Origin: Heliocidaris tuberculata | Taxonomy: Eukaryota; Echinodermata; Echinoidea; Camarodonta; Echinometridae | Assembly: GCA_025618425.1 (NCBI GenBank) | Contig: CM046835.1 | Location: 18,804,436-18,868,435, forward strand | Reading direction: 5' to 3' | DNA length: 64,000 nucleotides | Part shown: positions 25,601-35,545 of the stretch, one piece after another | Layout: each line of letters opens with the position of its first letter | Position numbering within the stretch: position 1 is the stretch's first letter | Notes under the pieces: generated by a model | The model's input: the letters and a program-made list of their open reading frames with translations, nothing else | Told to the model about the DNA's origin: nothing | Databases searched by the model: none | Translations under genes and position numbers: made by a program

Positions 25601-25983
25601 TAGGGTTTGTTGCATAAACCCTAATGTGCCTTGATGTACTGAGCAAATGTGCATTAGACAAAATTCTGGTGTCACAAGTCTCTTTATAAAGCCCAAGAAG
25701 GCAATCTCTGAAATCACTATTGTAGGTTATGATGCCAGTATAATTTTCATTTATTGGAAGGGCAGATTTAAGTAACTTCTATAAAAAGTGGTGGGTGACC
25801 CGTCTTAGCAAAGACAATGATGAGCTTTTAGCTTCAGGTATTTTCCAAAATACTAAATGTCATCTTCGAATGTTTTGATTTGAATTTATTTCTATTTTTA
25901 CCATCCATTCTGCCATTTCTTATTTCTCTTTGCAGGTCTGGACAGACATGAGGTACCCAAGTGGCATCAGTTTCATCAAGTAA
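13610..25983 (+). CDS. four-exon gene candidate with one in-frame TGA, product unrecognised
   Basis: Exons at 13610-13657, 20652-20705, 24474-24587 and 25936-25983 are joined by canonical introns: donors GAG|GTGAGT, GAG|GTAAAC and CAG|GTACAT; acceptors TCCTGCACAG, TTAATTACAG and CTCTTTGCAG. All junctions are phase 0 (exon lengths 48, 54, 114 and 48 bp). One frame runs from ATG at 13610 to TAA at 25981, 87 codons, interrupted only by TGA at 24486-24488 (codon 39). Features are Cys-rich: MWSCVNICGD before the TGA and KEVCCQLVKD after it, with C-terminus MRYPSGISFIK. I do not recognise a family. It may be a selenoprotein, a stop-readthrough gene, a gene with one nonsense change, or a spliced non-coding RNA. 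A second ATG at 13653, in another phase, gives a 27-residue frame ending at TAA 24496. Confidence 0.4.
13660..15572. other. presumed intron 1, first part; nothing recognised
   Basis: No exon, tandem repeat or long inverted repeat found. The short minus frame at 15088-15312 is not supported. Confidence 0.4.
15573..15812 (+). mobile_element. LINE 3' tail (CR1/L2-like terminus)
   Basis: AT-rich sequence ending in TTAAATTGAATTGAATTGATT. Short tandem repeats of this TTGAAT type are the usual 3' terminus of CR1/L2-like non-LTR elements. No reverse-transcriptase coding remains. Confidence 0.4.
15813..16310. other. non-coding, nothing recognised
   Basis: AT-rich with a C-rich patch near 16063-16105. 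No gene signal. Confidence 0.5.
16311..16370 (+). repeat. truncated tRNA-Leu(UAA)-derived sequence
   Basis: GGTACGATGGCCGAGCGTTTAAGGCGTTGG followed by TTTTAAGGTCCAA reproduces the acceptor, D-arm (box A GGCCGAGCG) and anticodon arm of a Leu(UAA) tRNA. Similarity stops there: no variable arm, no box B, no T arm. It is a pseudo-tRNA or a SINE-head fragment, not a working tRNA gene. Confidence 0.6.
16371..17642. other. non-coding, nothing recognised
   Basis: AT-rich. The block ACGAGTGGTTTCCTCAACCA (17593-17612) is partly complementary to GTGGTTGAGGAAACCACTG (17472-17490), so a short inverted repeat lies at about 17472-17612. No gene seen. Confidence 0.5.
17643..19020. repeat. degenerate minisatellite of (A)n-GGGGCACTTATCAGA units
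   Basis: About 40 loosely spaced copies of AAAGGGGCACTTATCAGA-like units (roughly 25-40 bp period) bounded by two poly-G tracts (17672-17687 and 19000-19012) next to GGCAC. Many units have diverged (GGGCACTAATCAGA, TTGCACTATTAGAACGG). The structure suggests an expanded internal array in a transposable element whose left end reads CAGGGGCGGCGGAGCG. Confidence 0.8.
19142..19172. other. perfect 31-bp palindrome
   Basis: GCATCGTGGCAGGAG, one T, then the exact reverse complement CTCCTGCCACGATGC. A second hairpin, CTCCCGC-CAAAA-GCGGGAG, lies about 40 bp downstream. Both sit in a GC-rich island of about 110 bp inside AT-rich intron sequence. Confidence 0.9.
19250..20308. other. presumed intron, nothing recognised
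   Basis: AT-rich. ACATGT repeats lie near 20163-20184 and a short hairpin near 19688-19713 (AGTGGGTCACATGACCCACT). No exon seen. Confidence 0.5.
20309..20390. repeat. 10-bp minisatellite (CCCGGTATTT)
   Basis: About eight near-tandem copies of CAGGTATTGC, CCCGGTATTT or CCCAGTATTT, about 260 bp upstream of candidate exon 2. Confidence 0.85.
20448..20585. mobile_element. ~138-bp MITE with ~55-bp inverted arms
   Basis: The left arm GGGCAGCATTCATCAAACCG through GCTGACATCCCATT is mirrored by AATGGGATGTCGGC through CGGTTTGATGAAATGATGCCC. It ends only 66 bp before candidate exon 2. Confidence 0.85.
20652..20705 (+). CDS. candidate exon 2 (54 bp)
   Basis: Strong acceptor (T-rich tract then CATCCTGCACAG) and donor (GAG|GTAAAC). 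Frame 1 gives 18 codons, GTILMWSCVNICGDQLEE, with a CxxxC motif. Frame 2 is also open. Confidence 0.45.
20866..21611 (+). mobile_element. hAT-like MITE family B, copy 1 (5' end lost)
   Basis: Shares with 33092-33885 the blocks GCCCCGGGCGGCACTTG, TTGCTCCCTCGCAT, a central run of GCCCC/TTTGCTCC-type blocks, the poly-G tract and the end GCCCGGGTGCCATAATCCCTA, then GATACACCACTG. The first ~30 bases of the family (CAGTGGCGTATCTACG) are missing. Confidence 0.8.
21612..22422. other. presumed intron, nothing recognised
   Basis: AT-rich with no convincing exon. The plus-strand frame 21503-21763 runs out of the transposon end and is not supported. Confidence 0.45.
22423..22931 (+). mobile_element. MITE family A, copy 3, carrying a nested SINE
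   Basis: Ends AATAGACCGCTTTGGTAATG and ACAGAAGCGGTCTATT, with the family landmarks intact. It is flanked by CCTGC at 22418-22422 and 22932-22936, a possible 5-bp target duplication. A SINE at 22634-22898 interrupts it. Confidence 0.85.
22634..22898 (-). mobile_element. tRNA-derived SINE with 8-bp target duplication
   Basis: On the minus strand it begins with GGTGTGTTGGCTCAGTCAGT (box A, TGGCTCAGTCAGTAG) and has box B GGTTCGAACC in GTCGTGGGTTCGAACCTCGG. After ~180 bp of tRNA-unrelated body it ends in an ATT-rich tail (ATTATTATTATT in sense). ATAAATTT flanks it on both sides (22626-22633 and 22899-22906). It interrupts MITE copy 3, so it inserted later. The RNA polymerase III boxes are intact. 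Confidence 0.9.
23160..23250 (-). mobile_element. LINE 3' tail, minus strand
   Basis: GTTCAATTCAATTCATTTCAATG followed by TTTTATTGTCC is the reverse complement of a TTGAAT-type non-LTR terminus, similar to 15573-15812. No coding part remains. Confidence 0.4.
23797..24342. mobile_element. TTAA-type foldback element F1
   Basis: Ends TAAAAGGGAAAGTCCACCCTG and CAGGGTGGACTTTCCCTTTAA. Long internal arms (TTATGAATTTTTGAAGTTGT through GAGCTC) mirror each other. It ends about 130 bp upstream of candidate exon 3. The open frames inside are shadows. Confidence 0.85.
24474..24587 (+). CDS. candidate exon 3 with in-frame TGA
   Basis: Acceptor TATTAATTACAG and donor TATCAG|GTACAT are good. In frame 1 it reads SALE, TGA (24486-24488), then CNIKLGKEVCCQ and an open run ending DPMQQYQ. 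Confidence 0.4.
24588..25935. other. presumed intron 3, nothing recognised
   Basis: AT-rich. Short frames at 24784-24975 and 25237-25536 have no splice or family support. Confidence 0.45.
25936..25983 (+). CDS. candidate terminal exon
   Basis: A strong acceptor (TATTTCTCTTTGCAG) is followed by 15 codons, VWTDMRYPSGISFIK, and TAA. An AATAAA-containing stretch (ATAATAAAATAAGG) lies about 110 bp downstream. Confidence 0.45.
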   Translation, partial: VWTDMRYPSGISFIK

Positions 25984-28900
25984 TTTGTATGCTGCAGTTC
26001 TATAAAGCTGTTGGATGTGGCGCTATTTTGTCGCATTCAAGTTTGTATTGAAGATGTGATAACTTCTGATTTTAATTGAAATGTCAAAGTGAATATAATA
26101 AAATAAGGCAAAAAGTGTATTACCTGATTCAGAATGAATAATCTGCCCCATATTCCTTGTCATAGCCCTGTATCCAACATATTTGAATAGAAAACGTATC
26201 AAACATTTTGAAATGAAGACTTTAATGACCAGTAGAGGACCTTCTGCATTTACAGCTTTAATTGAGATGTAATTTTATGATTTTTTTTCCCATCCAGGTG
26301 TTCACATTTTACATATATCCATCAATGTCTGTTATAAGAGTTAAAGGCCAAGTCCACACTAATATCAAGTTGATTTGAATAAATAGAGTAAAATTAAACA
26401 AGCATTACAGTGAAAATTTTATTGAAATCGGATGTAAAATAAGAAAGTTACGGCATTTTGAAGTTTTGCATTATTTCTTGAAACAGTGATATGCATAACA
26501 TGGGCGGTATGCAAATGAGTGAACTGATGATGTCACACACTCACTTTTCCTTATGTATTTTATTATATGAAATATCATATATTTCAATTTTTTGCTTCAA
26601 TAAAGTAAAACATGGTTTGACTCCTTATGGAACATGTAAAATCATCATTATTGTAACTTATTTTGATACAAGGGAGAGATTCTTTATTATCACATCCATA
26701 AAAATTGAAATATTTGAAATTTCATATAATAAAATACATAAGGAAAAGTGAGTGTGTGACATCATCGGTTCACTCATTTGCATACCGCCCATGTTATGCA
26801 TATCACCGTTTCATGAAATAATGCAAAACTTCAAAATGCTGTAACTTTCTTATTTTATATCCGATTTCAGTGAAATTTTCAATATTATGCTTGTTTAATT
26901 TTACTCTATCTATTCAAATCAACTTGATATTAGTGTGGACTTGGCCTTTAAGCCATATGAATGTATAACCATTGCATAATAAGTAATGACTTATTCAAAG
27001 AAATTGGGACTGGGAGTTTGAGTAACATTTAAAAGAATTATCATCTCAAGCATTGTGAAGGCAAAGTGTGATGAAAATTACGTCATATGTTCAGAATTTA
27101 AAATGGTCTACAATCTACAAGTTTTTCACAAAATGAGTGCCAGTGTTTCTGTACTCATGCACCAATATTGTATCATAATCTTGTGTTTTTCTAATGGAAT
27201 TCTGTTTTGATAGGAACTGGTGCAAAGAAATTTGAATTGCTCATCATGCATTGATTAGGTTGTTTCTACCAGGAAAATATTTAAGAGTTAACAAAAATAT
27301 GCTGTAAAGTACATGCTGTATATCATGTACATGCTGTAGAGCACAACTCAAATTTGCACAGGATGTTATATCTATGTGGGTTTGGACAATCAGTTTGATG
27401 TCTTATCATTTGATCTTTAGTATTTTATATTTTTGTTGTAACATTGGTTTTGTACACATTTATATTATTTATTTGTAGGCCTGGTGTTGAACATTCAGTG
27501 AAAAATGTCAAAATTACTTTTCAGTAGATCATCAAATGAAAAATCATTCCACTTCAGTCCCATTGTTGTTTATGTGCTTTATTACAGGGTGATTACATCC
27601 CCACAAGCTCCTATCAGTGGAAGCAGAGTAATCATTTTGTTGAAAATTGGAAAAACATGAGATAACTATATGAGAGTTATAAATTTGCAAAGTGGTAATT
27701 TGACAACTCTCTTTATATTGCTTTACAATATACTATCAAAATTTTTATTAATTTCCTAAGTATGAATTGTCACAGTTAATTAAAGCAGTGTAGTGTCAAA
27801 AAGTCATTGTTTTAGCTAAAGTACTGTACTAATGGCATCACTGTTAGCTAGGAAAATAATGTCAGGTTTCCATTTTTGATAAACAGATTAAGGAATTTAC
27901 AACCATAGGATTTTCATACACATTTTAGTGATGGTGGATTTACATTGATGACCTCAGTGATTATGACAGATGAATTTGTTTTCCCCCAAAAGGACTACAT
28001 TTCTTCTAAGTGTCTGTTAGCATCCTCACTATTGTTCTTATTAGTTCTTCATTCCATGGATTTTTTTTTACTGCGCAGTATACTTACTGGTATACATACC
28101 AAGTCTGCACAAATTTGAGATTGTATTTTTTCCTTTAATCTATTGTTTCCTGCATTTTAGCTTCATAGATCACTCAGCACTTTATGCACACACTCTATTG
28201 ACTTTGTGCAATTGACTTTTTGGTGGGGGGGGGGGGGGGGTACTATTATTCTGTCATACATGTAGATGTATATGTGGAAATTCTTGTCAAATCCACATTA
28301 ATTGGAAATTCAGATTTAATGTTAAGTTTCCTTACAAACTAAGCTCCAAATGAAATATAAGCCACGTACATGGAGCCGTAGTGTTTGATAGGGTACAGTC
28401 TCGACATCATTGTAAGAAATGTAGGGAGGACACCCTTTCAGTCAAAATTTATGAAACATGAAATCAAATTGAAATTATTATCACTATCCAGTTGTCTAAT
28501 GCTATGCATCGAGATGTAACATTTACACCTTGGTTTTAATTCACATGTGCAAAGTGTGTTCAAGTATGTTCACTTGTCCGCAATCATATTGATGTGCTTA
28601 GCATTTTACTACTTTAATTGATGAGAAAACATCAACTAATATCTAGCTCAAGTTATCATCTTTTCAAGTGGTAGCTCGTAACTTTCCTAGGAGTAATTCT
28701 TCCAGCAATCCTCCATATAGCATGCAGGATTCTCTGCTAATAACTCACTGTTGTCTTTATAATTCATGTTATTTTTATATTATGGTTATAATTATTGTTG
28801 TTTTCTTGTTATTTTTGTCATACATGTAAACTTCTAATGTCCAATTATTACATGCTTTATGTACAAATGTTACAATGTATTTAAAGCTGTATCCATACTT

Positions 28901-31483
28901 TTTTTGGGTTTTTTGTATTCATAAAATACAGTCAAGTGTTGAAATGTATATTTCTTGTGAATTTCTTTTTCATCCTGGTTTTATTGGCAGTGATACAGTG
29001 CATGCATTATAATTACTAGTTTGTTGTGTTAAGAACTATTGAACAAAGAAGGTAATTCGTACTTATTTGGATATTCTGTATCCATTTAAGTTTTTACATT
29101 TTTTAGTGGGGGGGGGGGGGAGGGTTCATAGCACGTCATCAATGATCTGAATCTGTATGTGTGTGAGTCATTCACTGAATCAAAACGTTGAATTTAGTAA
29201 ATTGCATTATATTTATTTTTAAAGTACCATTTTGCATGACATTGACTATTCCTTTGAATATCTACAGAAAGTACCAGACATGATATGTTACGACTAGAAG
29301 GAATCATTTACAGTTTGATAGGGGCATTGATAAAATGTTAGAACATTGTGGAGTGTGGTTGTGTATGATTATATTTATTATAATTAACTTTGTATTGACC
29401 CAGTTTCAACTCCCCTCCCCCCAATTTTAGGGTATACATAATTGTATATTCATTTGAAATTAAATATTTGTTAAGGGAAAATTGATGGCAACAGTAAAGA
29501 TGCTTGGTGAATATAGATTTTCATCTTGACATGATCTGATAAGGTTTTAAAGATTAGAATATACATTTACCAACTAAAAAGTATGTGACCAAATAAAGTA
29601 ATTGCTCACAAATGCGATATGAAATGCATTAAAAAGTCAAAAGCTTATCTATAAATGTGTATAAATGTATGCCAAATCTTGTAGTTTCTATGGTATAAAT
29701 AGTTTGAAGAACTTGGAGGTACTTGTATGAGAGAAAGTGTTGATTAATCCTCTAATATGCATTTTTAAAAATTGTTCTTATTGGTTAGCAAGACAATATT
29801 AGTTGACACAACAAAGACTTGTTCCAAAGCAATGACGTATCTCCTTTATCATCTCATCTCTCTCTTTGTAACAAGTTGAATTGTAGGAAACAGAAAAATG
29901 TTGGTTAACAAGTAATGAATGTTGGAAAGTTGATACTGTTACTTACAGATCAATCTTAGATGGGCAAATACTCACTTATCCCGATGAGATGTCATCAATT
30001 TTCATTTTGCACATAACATTTATCCCTGCGGGTAGTATATATATTATATAGTATTGCTAGCATGTTATATAAATATGTCTTCTTGCATGGAAAACCCAGC
30101 TCATCCATGAATTTGGAAAAAATTATACATGTATCTCAGTCATTTTATGTGTAGTTGACTACATCACGTCACAATGACATTAATAGTTCAAACTGAAATA
30201 CACTACCACTGTTTTTGTAATCTCAAATATCAAAATTCCTTCTTTTCTCTTTTTTAAATTGTGATCCAATTTCATTATATTTTTTACCTATTTGTAGCTT
30301 CAATACTTCTAATTAAAGTTCTACTTGTCTTCAGAACAACTTGCGGTGATGGTTGGACTTCCCTTTTTAGTATCAGATGTTACGTCAGTGCATGAGTAAT
30401 TCAGTGTCCTGTTGTTGGACACAACCAAAAAAGTTGATGATGTTGCTTTAACATGTACTTGTCACCCGTTCCAATTTGATTTTTAATCTCTTTTTCATAC
30501 CTTTACAATAGCAATGGTGAACATCCCCGTCTCCACACACACTCTGATCTGGCAGTGGCGTAGTGTGGATCCAGCCTTTTTTATTGAGGGGAAATGGTGT
30601 TGGGGGGGGGGGGGGGCACCAGCATTATTCTCTACTTGATCAAAGATGGGCTATAGAAAATTCATTTTTAGTGATGGTTCTGCTTCCTTTGAAATTGCTG
30701 CATAGTTACAAGAACACATAAATTTAATTATTGCAAGACTCGACATGATATCGACATCTCATGCAACCAAATAAAAATGCTGCACTGTCATTTAATGTTG
30801 ACTAAAATGTAAACGCTCAGTCTGTAGTGATTTTGAGATAGCATCTGTTCAGAGCAAATTTGATAGAAAAATATAACTAGAGACAAATTTACAACCGTTT
30901 TCATTCCATGGAAACTATAAAACTATGAATATGGCATATTGAAACACTATCACTGAGAGGAATGAATATTCTGCCATGACAATCTAAATATGCATTTGGC
31001 ATAATGCAGTTGGGGAAGTTCAACTGTCACTGATAACTCATTGTAATGAGCATGATCAATTTAATTAATTCAGGAAACATTTGAATCATAATTATTCGGG
31101 ACTGTACATGTATTCACATTCTCTTTATGCATTTTTTCCAATGTTATTTGTGAAATTAGTGCGCATCACTTGTCTTAAATTAGAAATTGTGCTTCAAAGT
31201 AACATAATCTTTCTTAACTGCTTCAAATGTTTATAGAAATGTTCATGACACACTACAGCATACCAAGATTTGCCAGGATGTATAACACATGTTCCTGTAG
31301 AAAAAATTGTGAAAATAGTCATCGTACAAGAAAATCCTCTTTATATTGCTAACACAATATATGAAAATAGACTGGAATTTTATGATAACCGACTGTGGGT
31401 TTTAGGTCTTATGGTGATTAGAAATTGAATCAACACAATCATAATAGGTGAAATAAACCATACAAATAGGCCTACATGTACAT
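25984..31483. other. AT-rich sequence, possible long 3' UTR or intergenic
   Basis: Apart from the foldback element at 26341-26951 and poly-G tracts near 28225, 29107 and 30602, this 5.5 kb is unusually free of repeats. ATTTA and TGTA-type words are frequent. No exon with coding character was found. It could be 3' UTR of the upstream candidate gene. Confidence 0.4.
26341..26951. mobile_element. TTAA-type foldback element F2
   Basis: A near-perfect inverted repeat with ~240-bp arms from TTAAAGGCCAAGTCCACACT to AGTGTGGACTTGGCCTTTAA. TTAA lies at both outer ends (26341-26344 and 26948-26951). The small arm divergence suggests recent activity. No coding capacity. Confidence 0.9.
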
Positions 31484-31650
31484 GCAGGGGCAGCCTAGGA
31501 CTAAAATTTTGATTAAAAATTTTGATGTGAACGCCCACTTAACTTATTTTGACCGGCCCTCAGACCACAAATTAACCGGCTCTCAAGCCAAAATATCGTG
31601 CGGCCCGATGGGAACACTCCCCAAAATCCTCGTTGCCAGTTCGCCCCTGC
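31484..31650. mobile_element. possible small MITE (GCAGGGGC / GCCCCTGC ends)
   Basis: Short inverted ends bracket a locally GC-richer segment with CGGCCC/CCGGCT blocks. The ends are only about 8 bp, so the call is weak. Confidence 0.35.
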
Positions 31651-31938
31651 ATAATGCTCTTTGTAAAATTGGCCAGTTCTCAGTCATCGATGATAATATT
31701 TCGAGGCAACCAATCAAATTAAAAGAAGAGATTATCACTTACAATTTTCCTTTGCTTTGAGGAAATTAGGGCTTGAATATGGGTTTCCTTTTTATTGACA
31801 TACATGCACACACACTGTATGTTCATCCCCTTTGCTTCTTCTGATAACAATTCTGTAACCCATTTATATTTCAAGTGTATGCCAGCTGATAATGCTCAAG
31901 CTCATCTTCAGGTTTATCCACTTCATTGAACATGCAGT

Positions 31939-32438
31939 NNNNNNNNNNNNNNNNNNNNNNNNNNNNNNNNNNNNNNNNNNNNNNNNNNNNNNNNNNNNNN
32001 NNNNNNNNNNNNNNNNNNNNNNNNNNNNNNNNNNNNNNNNNNNNNNNNNNNNNNNNNNNNNNNNNNNNNNNNNNNNNNNNNNNNNNNNNNNNNNNNNNNN
32101 NNNNNNNNNNNNNNNNNNNNNNNNNNNNNNNNNNNNNNNNNNNNNNNNNNNNNNNNNNNNNNNNNNNNNNNNNNNNNNNNNNNNNNNNNNNNNNNNNNNN
32201 NNNNNNNNNNNNNNNNNNNNNNNNNNNNNNNNNNNNNNNNNNNNNNNNNNNNNNNNNNNNNNNNNNNNNNNNNNNNNNNNNNNNNNNNNNNNNNNNNNNN
32301 NNNNNNNNNNNNNNNNNNNNNNNNNNNNNNNNNNNNNNNNNNNNNNNNNNNNNNNNNNNNNNNNNNNNNNNNNNNNNNNNNNNNNNNNNNNNNNNNNNNN
32401 NNNNNNNNNNNNNNNNNNNNNNNNNNNNNNNNNNNNNN
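31939..32438. other. assembly gap (exactly 500 N)
   Basis: A run of N of exactly 500, which suggests a placeholder of unknown true length. It begins 328 bp downstream of the last recognised exon of the vWA-CCP membrane-protein locus, so missing 3' exons could lie in it. Confidence 1.
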
Positions 32439-32766
32439 AAATTGATTAGCTGTGATTTTTTGTTTTAATTTTCTTGTTGCCAAATCTATTACTGACCTGT
32501 TGCCCGATTTGTTCGGACCGCATCCCCTATTAATTTTTTTATAGCGATGATTCTTTTATTTGTATGTTTGACAGTGAGGTTACCTGACATGCTTTATTCA
32601 TATAAAGAAGTAAAATTGCTGAGGGGTAAAATGTTACATAAAAGATATCTTTGTTGTCGCTGATAAGAGACTGATACAGTAATGAATTAAGGTTAGCAAA
32701 TTATGGGGGAAATGGATCTACCCCACATATTGACAAAATGTGAGAGAAAATCTGTTGTAGTTTTAC

Positions 32767-32842
32767 CTTCCAGTTGCGTACCAATGTGTGTTGTCAGAAA
32801 TGGTTCACATTCTTCGTCAAAAGGGGGTTCGATTGCGTTGAT
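32767..32842 (-). CDS. cytoplasmic-tail exon
   Basis: Acceptor TTCTGCATGCACTCTCAG and donor GAAG|GTAAAA. Phase 0 in, phase 1 out. It encodes INAIEPPFDEECEPFLTTHI, then GTQLEG, acidic and intact. Its phase matches the transmembrane exon exactly. The next exon would lie in or beyond the gap. Confidence 0.6.
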
Positions 32843-33091
32843 CTGAGAGTGCATGCAGAAGATAGGACAATAAATCATAACAAATTCAAAATCATAACAG
32901 AATTCTACGGCTTCGTTCAAAATGGAATATTTTTGAGACCTCAGATTTTCAGATTTGCGGGTAATACTTTTTTTCGGACATTTTATTTTTTCGATGTGGA
33001 GCAGAAAAGGGTAGTTTCAAAGAGTTATTATTTTTTATACTTGTCCATAATGTTCGCAAAACTCAGAATCTAGAAAAATACTGCAGAGAAG

Positions 33092-33885
33092 CAGTGGCGT
33101 ATCTACGGGGGCAGAGGGGGCACGTGCCCCGGGCGGCACTTGTTGGGGCACAAAAAACGCAAAAGAGAGAAAGAAAAGGGGGAGAAATACAAGAAATTTT
33201 ATGGTCTTTGAGAATTATTTGCGCCCCAGTCAAGACAAAATGCGTAAGAAATGGTGTTTTACAGGGTTTGAAATGCGAAAATTTTCTAGAGTTCGGTCGC
33301 TTTGCTCCCTCGCATAATTATATTCAAGATCTAGCTATTTCGCGCCCTCAATGGCGCTTTTAAAGTGTTAACCACTAATTGATTCTAGTTGCTTTGCCCC
33401 CTCCCCTACATAATGCAGGACCTTGTTAAAATTTGCTCCCCCAGATGGGATATAAGTGCATAAAAAGCACTTTCAAAGTATAGAACATTCGAAAGAAATC
33501 ATAAATTTGCCTTGTAATACCTTACTAAATTCTTCAAATATTTTTCTTCAGGGTTTTCATTTCATTTTGCGCTAAAAAAGATCTAATGCTGGGTCGCTGT
33601 ATTCCCTTGGATTTTTTTTTTTTAAAGGGTAAAATACATAAGAAATTTCAATTTGTGGGGTGAAAAGGAAAAAATAATCTGCCTCTCGGTCGCGTTGCTC
33701 CCTCGCTTACACAATAACTCATCAAGTTTGGGCTATCAACAAATCAAAACTCATTTTCACGTAGTGCCATCATTTCTAAATTAAAAACGCTCATTAATCT
33801 GAGTTTGAGCAGGGGGGGGGGGGGGGGGGGTGGCGCGCACATTTGATAGTTTGTCCGGGCGCCAGAATACCTAGCTACGCCACTG
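33092..33885 (+). mobile_element. hAT-like MITE family B, copy 2, with 8-bp target duplication
   Basis: Ends CAGTGGCGTATCTAC and GTAGCTACGCCACTG (on the plus strand CTAGCTACGCCACTG). CAGAGAAG is duplicated at 33084-33091 and 33886-33893. It has internal GCCCCGGGCGGCAC, the family's central repeats and a poly-G tract (33811-33830). No transposase. It sits in the intron between the tail and transmembrane exons. Confidence 0.95.
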
Positions 33886-33977
33886 CAGAGAAGTGTCACA
33901 CTCCACAAATAAATCTTCATCATATTTTATCAAACGTTTATTAATATAGAAAGAGATTTTTGTAAAATGATACTGAC

Positions 33978-34069
33978 CTTCGTAATTCTCCTTTTTATTA
34001 GGTAGAATGAGATACCAAGAATGAAACCTGATAGCGGAACAACCAGAAATGCCAGGTAAGAGTTGGCTT
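33978..34069 (-). CDS. transmembrane exon
   Basis: Acceptor ends ATGGACTAG and the donor is ACGAAG|GTCAGT. Phase 1 in, phase 0 out, 30 codons, open. ANSYLAFLVVPLSGFILGIS, then FYLI, then KRRITK gives a ~21-residue hydrophobic helix and a basic stop-transfer, that is a type I membrane anchor. Phase 1 entry fits the CCP exons upstream. Confidence 0.65.
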
Positions 34070-34189
34070 CTAGTCCATTGGAAAGATGGAAAAGATAGCA
34101 TTATTCGAAATTAGCCCCAAAATATTGTATGGTATCTTCAAGGGGACAAATGAAAAAAAGTTCCATCTCAGTATTATTTTCCCTATTTC

Positions 34190-34700
34190 AGGCTAAAAAC
34201 GAACAGTAAGGGACGAAGGAAAACAAATCGAAAGATACAGAGAGATATGAAAGAAGGATAACGAGTAACATGATGAAAAAATGGGAGAGAAGATGATAGA
34301 AGGATAATGCAAAGAAAATCATAACAAAGGATTGAGGATAGAAGGGTAGGAAAGATGAAAGAGAAAATGATGGAAGGAAACAAAAAATAATAAACGAATG
34401 GAAAGATGTAAAGCAAAAAAAAAAATGATAGAAAGATAAAAAGAATAGCATAACGAAAGATATAGAGAGAGAAATCATAGAAGGATAAATATAAACATGA
34501 GATGGATGAGAAGAATGATAAAAGAAAACAAAGAATAACATAGAGTAAAATAAACAGAAAAAATGATAGAAAGATAACCAAGGAATAAAATAATGAAAAA
34601 TAAACAGAGAGAGAAAGAGAGAGATGACAGAAGAATGAATTTAAAGAGCAACATGAGGAAAGATGGAAGAGAAGATGATAAAAGGAAACACAAAATTCAT
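34190..34700. repeat. purine-rich degenerate GA/AAGATGATAGA repeat
   Basis: About 500 bp with >90% A/G on the plus strand and a loose ~35-bp periodicity built on GAAAGATGATAGAAGGATAA-like words. The hydrophobic minus-strand frames here are repeat artefacts. Confidence 0.8.
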
Positions 34701-35099
34701 TTGATAATTAATTAAATCATTAATTAATCTCCCATCAGGTCACCCTCTTTCTCCTTTTTTTCCCCTTGCTGCTCAAAACAAAGATACTATATAATATAAA
34801 GATAATATTCCTGGAAAATGTTCGAAAAAATGTTCGCCGCGCCGAGACCCGACTGTAGATGTATTATAGCAAAAGCCGCGTCTCCTATATGCCTCCCCCT
34901 AAATTCCGTTAAGTTCATGGCTCAAACTCTTTTTGCAATATTGTGATAAGCAGAATAAAAAACCTATAATTACATTTAATTCATAGCCCGCTATTGTCGA
35001 CCACTGTCACTTTCGGGTTCTCGCTTCTGTCGACGATCGTCGACAGAAATTGCGTACAAAAGATATAGCACTTTGAAATAACCAGCAGCCATGGGTTTC
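34701..35099. other. non-coding, nothing recognised
   Basis: Contains the short hairpin CTGTCGACGATCGTCGACAG (35027-35046), a perfect 20-bp palindrome. No gene. Confidence 0.6.
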
Positions 35100-35545
35100 A
35101 TAATGCACAGGGCAAAGAGTTAATTGACCTCTTTGACCTTTGACCTACCAACCCAAAAGTCTGATCACTTTGTCTCCTCATTGTCATGTATATAACAAAA
35201 CTAACAAATGTTTCATTTCATGTATATTGACCTCTATGACCTTTAACCTTTGACCGAGGTTCCCCGAAAATCTAATTAGATAATCTTCCTATCGTCATGA
35301 TCGTGATATAATTATACTACCACCAAGTTTGAAGTTTATACTTCAAACGGTTCTTCAGATATCGCGTTAACGAGGCTAAAACCTGAAATTTCAGAATTTG
35401 ACCGCTGTGACCTTTGACCTTTGACTTACGTACTCCAAAATCTAATCAGATTTTATTCACATGGTGTCATATACTAGCACCCAGTTTGAAATTCTTACCT
35501 TTAATTGTTCTTGAGATATCGCGTTAATGAGCAAGGGGAAGGACT
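35100..35545. repeat. three degenerate units built on TGACCTTTGACC
   Basis: Units begin near 35126, 35228 and 35396 with TTGACC-N-TGACCTTTGACCT and continue CCAAAATCTAATCAGAT, then GTTTGAA and TTCTTCAGATATCGCGTTAA. The core reads AGGTCAAAGGTCA in reverse, the exact DR1 nuclear-receptor element. The repeat is degenerate, so it is old. Confidence 0.75.

Noticed and set aside
31892..32483. Open frames of ~185 codons across the N gap
   Set aside because: They consist almost entirely of undefined residues.
34183..34693. Hydrophobic 70-130 codon minus-strand frames resembling membrane proteins
   Set aside because: The plus strand is an A/G-only degenerate repeat, which forces Phe/Leu/Ser-rich translation; three overlapping frames are open together.
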